Assembly (NCBI GenBank): GCA_902783235.1
Contig: CACZQG010000036.1
Coordinates: forward strand, 1 to 6,230
Source: an uncultured Ruminococcus sp.
GTDB lineage: Bacteria; Bacillota; Clostridia; Oscillospirales; Ruminococcaceae
Reading direction: 5' to 3'
Length of the DNA: 6,230 nt
Made by a program: the position numbers and the translations under genes. Of this stretch, positions 6,222 through 6,230 are shown in pieces (the first letter of the stretch is position 1; each line of letters opens with the position of its first letter). The notes below the pieces were generated by a model. It did no database searches and was not told where the DNA came from. It saw only the letters and a program-made list of their open reading frames with translations.

Positions 6222-6230
6222 ACTGGCGTA
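6222..6230 (+). repeat. Nine-base repeat identical to the window start
   Basis: ACTGGCGTA at 6222-6230 is identical to positions 1-9. Within it TAC-TGGC-GTA (from 6221) can form a small hairpin. The copy at the left edge lies in the cellulase leader; the copy at the right edge lies in the structured leader after the promoter at 6099-6133. Confidence 0.6.

Larger units (their letters stand above)
6134..6230 (+). other. Structured untranslated leader or non-coding RNA, cut by the window edge
   Basis: Downstream of the promoter lie several compact stems: TATTG (6136-6140) with CAATA (6147-6151); a perfect 7-bp stem CGCACAA (6153-6159) with TTGTGCG (6163-6169) around AGA; CGAA (6177-6180) with TTCG (6190-6193); GATT (6197-6200) with AATC (6207-6210); and TAC-TGGC-GTA at 6221-6230, which the edge truncates. 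No RBS or start codon with a sizeable frame is present. I do not recognise an Rfam-type family. It may be a 5' leader, a small RNA or one end of a dispersed repeat. Confidence 0.4.

Overview
The window reads as a piece of a Gram-positive, anaerobic, fibre-degrading Firmicute chromosome, most likely a Ruminococcus-like member of the Oscillospiraceae (R. flavefaciens / R. albus / R. champanellensis type). The reasons are a secreted family 9 cellulase ending in a type I dockerin, moderate GC with AT-rich intergenic DNA, strong AGGAGG-like ribosome binding sites, sigma-A-type promoters, and an azlC-azlD pair and GGDEF regulator of clostridial character. The species is an inference; no 16S or other marker is present.

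Layout, all genes on the + strand: (1) 1-122, a leader with a strong RBS; (2) 123-2738, a secreted GH9-CBM3c-dockerin cellulase, followed by a perfect 12-bp hairpin that looks like a terminator or attenuator; (3) 2805-3512 and 3503-3808, azlC and azlD, overlapping by 10 bases, a two-subunit branched-chain amino acid exporter; (4) 3809-4019, a regulatory region with an inverted repeat over the -35 box, a good sigma-A promoter and a leader containing hairpins and a possible 7-codon upstream ORF; (5) 4020-5933, a soluble signalling protein joining a LacI-type sugar-binding domain without its DNA-binding headpiece to a GAF-like segment and an apparently active GGDEF diguanylate cyclase; (6) 5934-6230, a strong terminator, then a gene-free stretch with a promoter, a perfect hairpin and a 12-base periodic repeat.

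The genes are not one pathway. A working idea, which is inference, is that the cellulase releases cello-oligosaccharides at the cell surface or cellulosome while the LacI/GGDEF protein reads a cytoplasmic sugar or related ligand and converts it to a cyclic di-GMP signal. The two have separate transcription signals. azlCD is probably an unrelated neighbour that may receive read-through from the cellulase gene.

The parts most worth a second look are the HTH-less LacI-GGDEF fusion with a lost I-site, and the non-coding element at the right edge. The window's first nine bases and last nine bases are identical, which suggests that both ends lie in copies of the same element or that the two ends join. 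I found no mobile-element gene, CRISPR array, tRNA or rRNA.
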